A stretch of 64,000 nt of DNA. Source: Spinacia oleracea (taxonomy: Eukaryota; Streptophyta; Magnoliopsida; Caryophyllales; Amaranthaceae). The notes under the pieces were generated by a model. It did no database searches and was not told where the DNA came from. It saw only the letters and a list, made by a program, of their open reading frames with translations. Both the position numbers and the translations under genes were made by a program. Shown here piece after piece: positions 63,752-64,000 of this stretch; the first letter of the stretch is position 1, and every line of letters starts with the position of its first letter. The stretch covers positions 186,001-250,000 of the forward strand of contig NC_079490.1 of the NCBI RefSeq assembly GCF_020520425.1. Direction: 5' to 3'.

Positions 63752-63881
63752 TTCAATTAGCGGTTTTATCTGGGTAAATTGCGAACTTAATTGGCGATTT
63801 TGCCTCCCAACGTTTCCAACTCAATTGCCGGATTTTGCCTGGCAACATCTCCGGTTCAATTGGTGATTTTGCAAGGCAACA
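63752..63881. repeat. ~35-bp imperfect tandem repeat
   Basis: About four imperfect units of 'caattggcgattttgcc' followed by 'tggcaacatctccggtt' run to near the window end. Confidence 0.7.
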
Positions 63882-64000
63882 CAACCAAATTAAATTCAAC
63901 TTTGTTCGTCCAATACTATTATTTTAAGCCTATTTTCAAGATACTAATTACTAAAAATTTCGGCAATATTTCCCTTAAATATGGACATCCTAAACTATTA

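Overview
This is nuclear DNA from a flowering plant, probably a eudicot. The evidence is three intron-rich genes of plant families with canonical splice sites, AT-rich introns and intergenic DNA, and a dense load of plant-type transposons (Stowaway-like MITEs, a Helitron, LINE tails, a tRNA-derived SINE, a solo LTR and Mutator-like elements). The recurring 9-mer TACTCCGTA/TACGGAGTA vaguely suggests Caryophyllales, but that is a guess. There is no prokaryotic, organellar or viral gene set.

Genes. (1) On the minus strand, 2616-18623 encodes a GH116 non-lysosomal glucosylceramidase: 18 coding exons joined by hand, every junction in phase, 962 residues. A leader exon lies near 20312-20460. Its last exon sits in one arm of a large tail-to-tail inverted duplication (1-935 versus 2449-3389). 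The other arm carries a second copy of that exon on the plus strand, at the left window edge. (2) On the plus strand, 30135-33278 encodes a secreted neprosin-family protein of 425 residues in 7 exons. (3) On the plus strand, 37579-63009 encodes DEK1, the membrane-anchored plant calpain: 30 exons, all in phase, 2157 residues, with an intact Cys-His-Asn triad. Two introns, one in the glucosylceramidase and one in DEK1, need GC-AG splicing.

Mobile and repetitive layer. 1-3389: inverted duplication whose loop holds an LTR fragment, telomere-like DNA and a minisatellite. 3.4-20.3 kb: glucosylceramidase introns with MITEs, a long-TIR element, a LINE tail and a decayed tandem copy of three exons that now lies immediately upstream of the start codon. 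20.5-29.6 kb: repeat-rich intergenic block with a MITE close to the promoter, a two-copy 255-bp repeat, LTR-like DNA with a long CT tract, GTTCG palindromes and, most notably, two Mutator-like non-autonomous elements in opposite orientation. Each carries two tRNA-Arg-like modules between arrays of co-varying palindromes; one has been split by a 2.9-kb solo LTR. 34.9-37.1 kb: LINE reverse-transcriptase relic and short repeats. DEK1 introns: LINE tail, MITEs and a 4.3-kb Helitron with an internal 1.89-kb tandem duplication and a SINE copied along with it.

The three genes do not form a functional unit: one acts on glucosylceramide, one is a predicted secreted peptidase-like protein, and one is a developmental calpain. 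All exon joins were read by eye from splice sites, phase and family knowledge. No alignment or transcript data were available.
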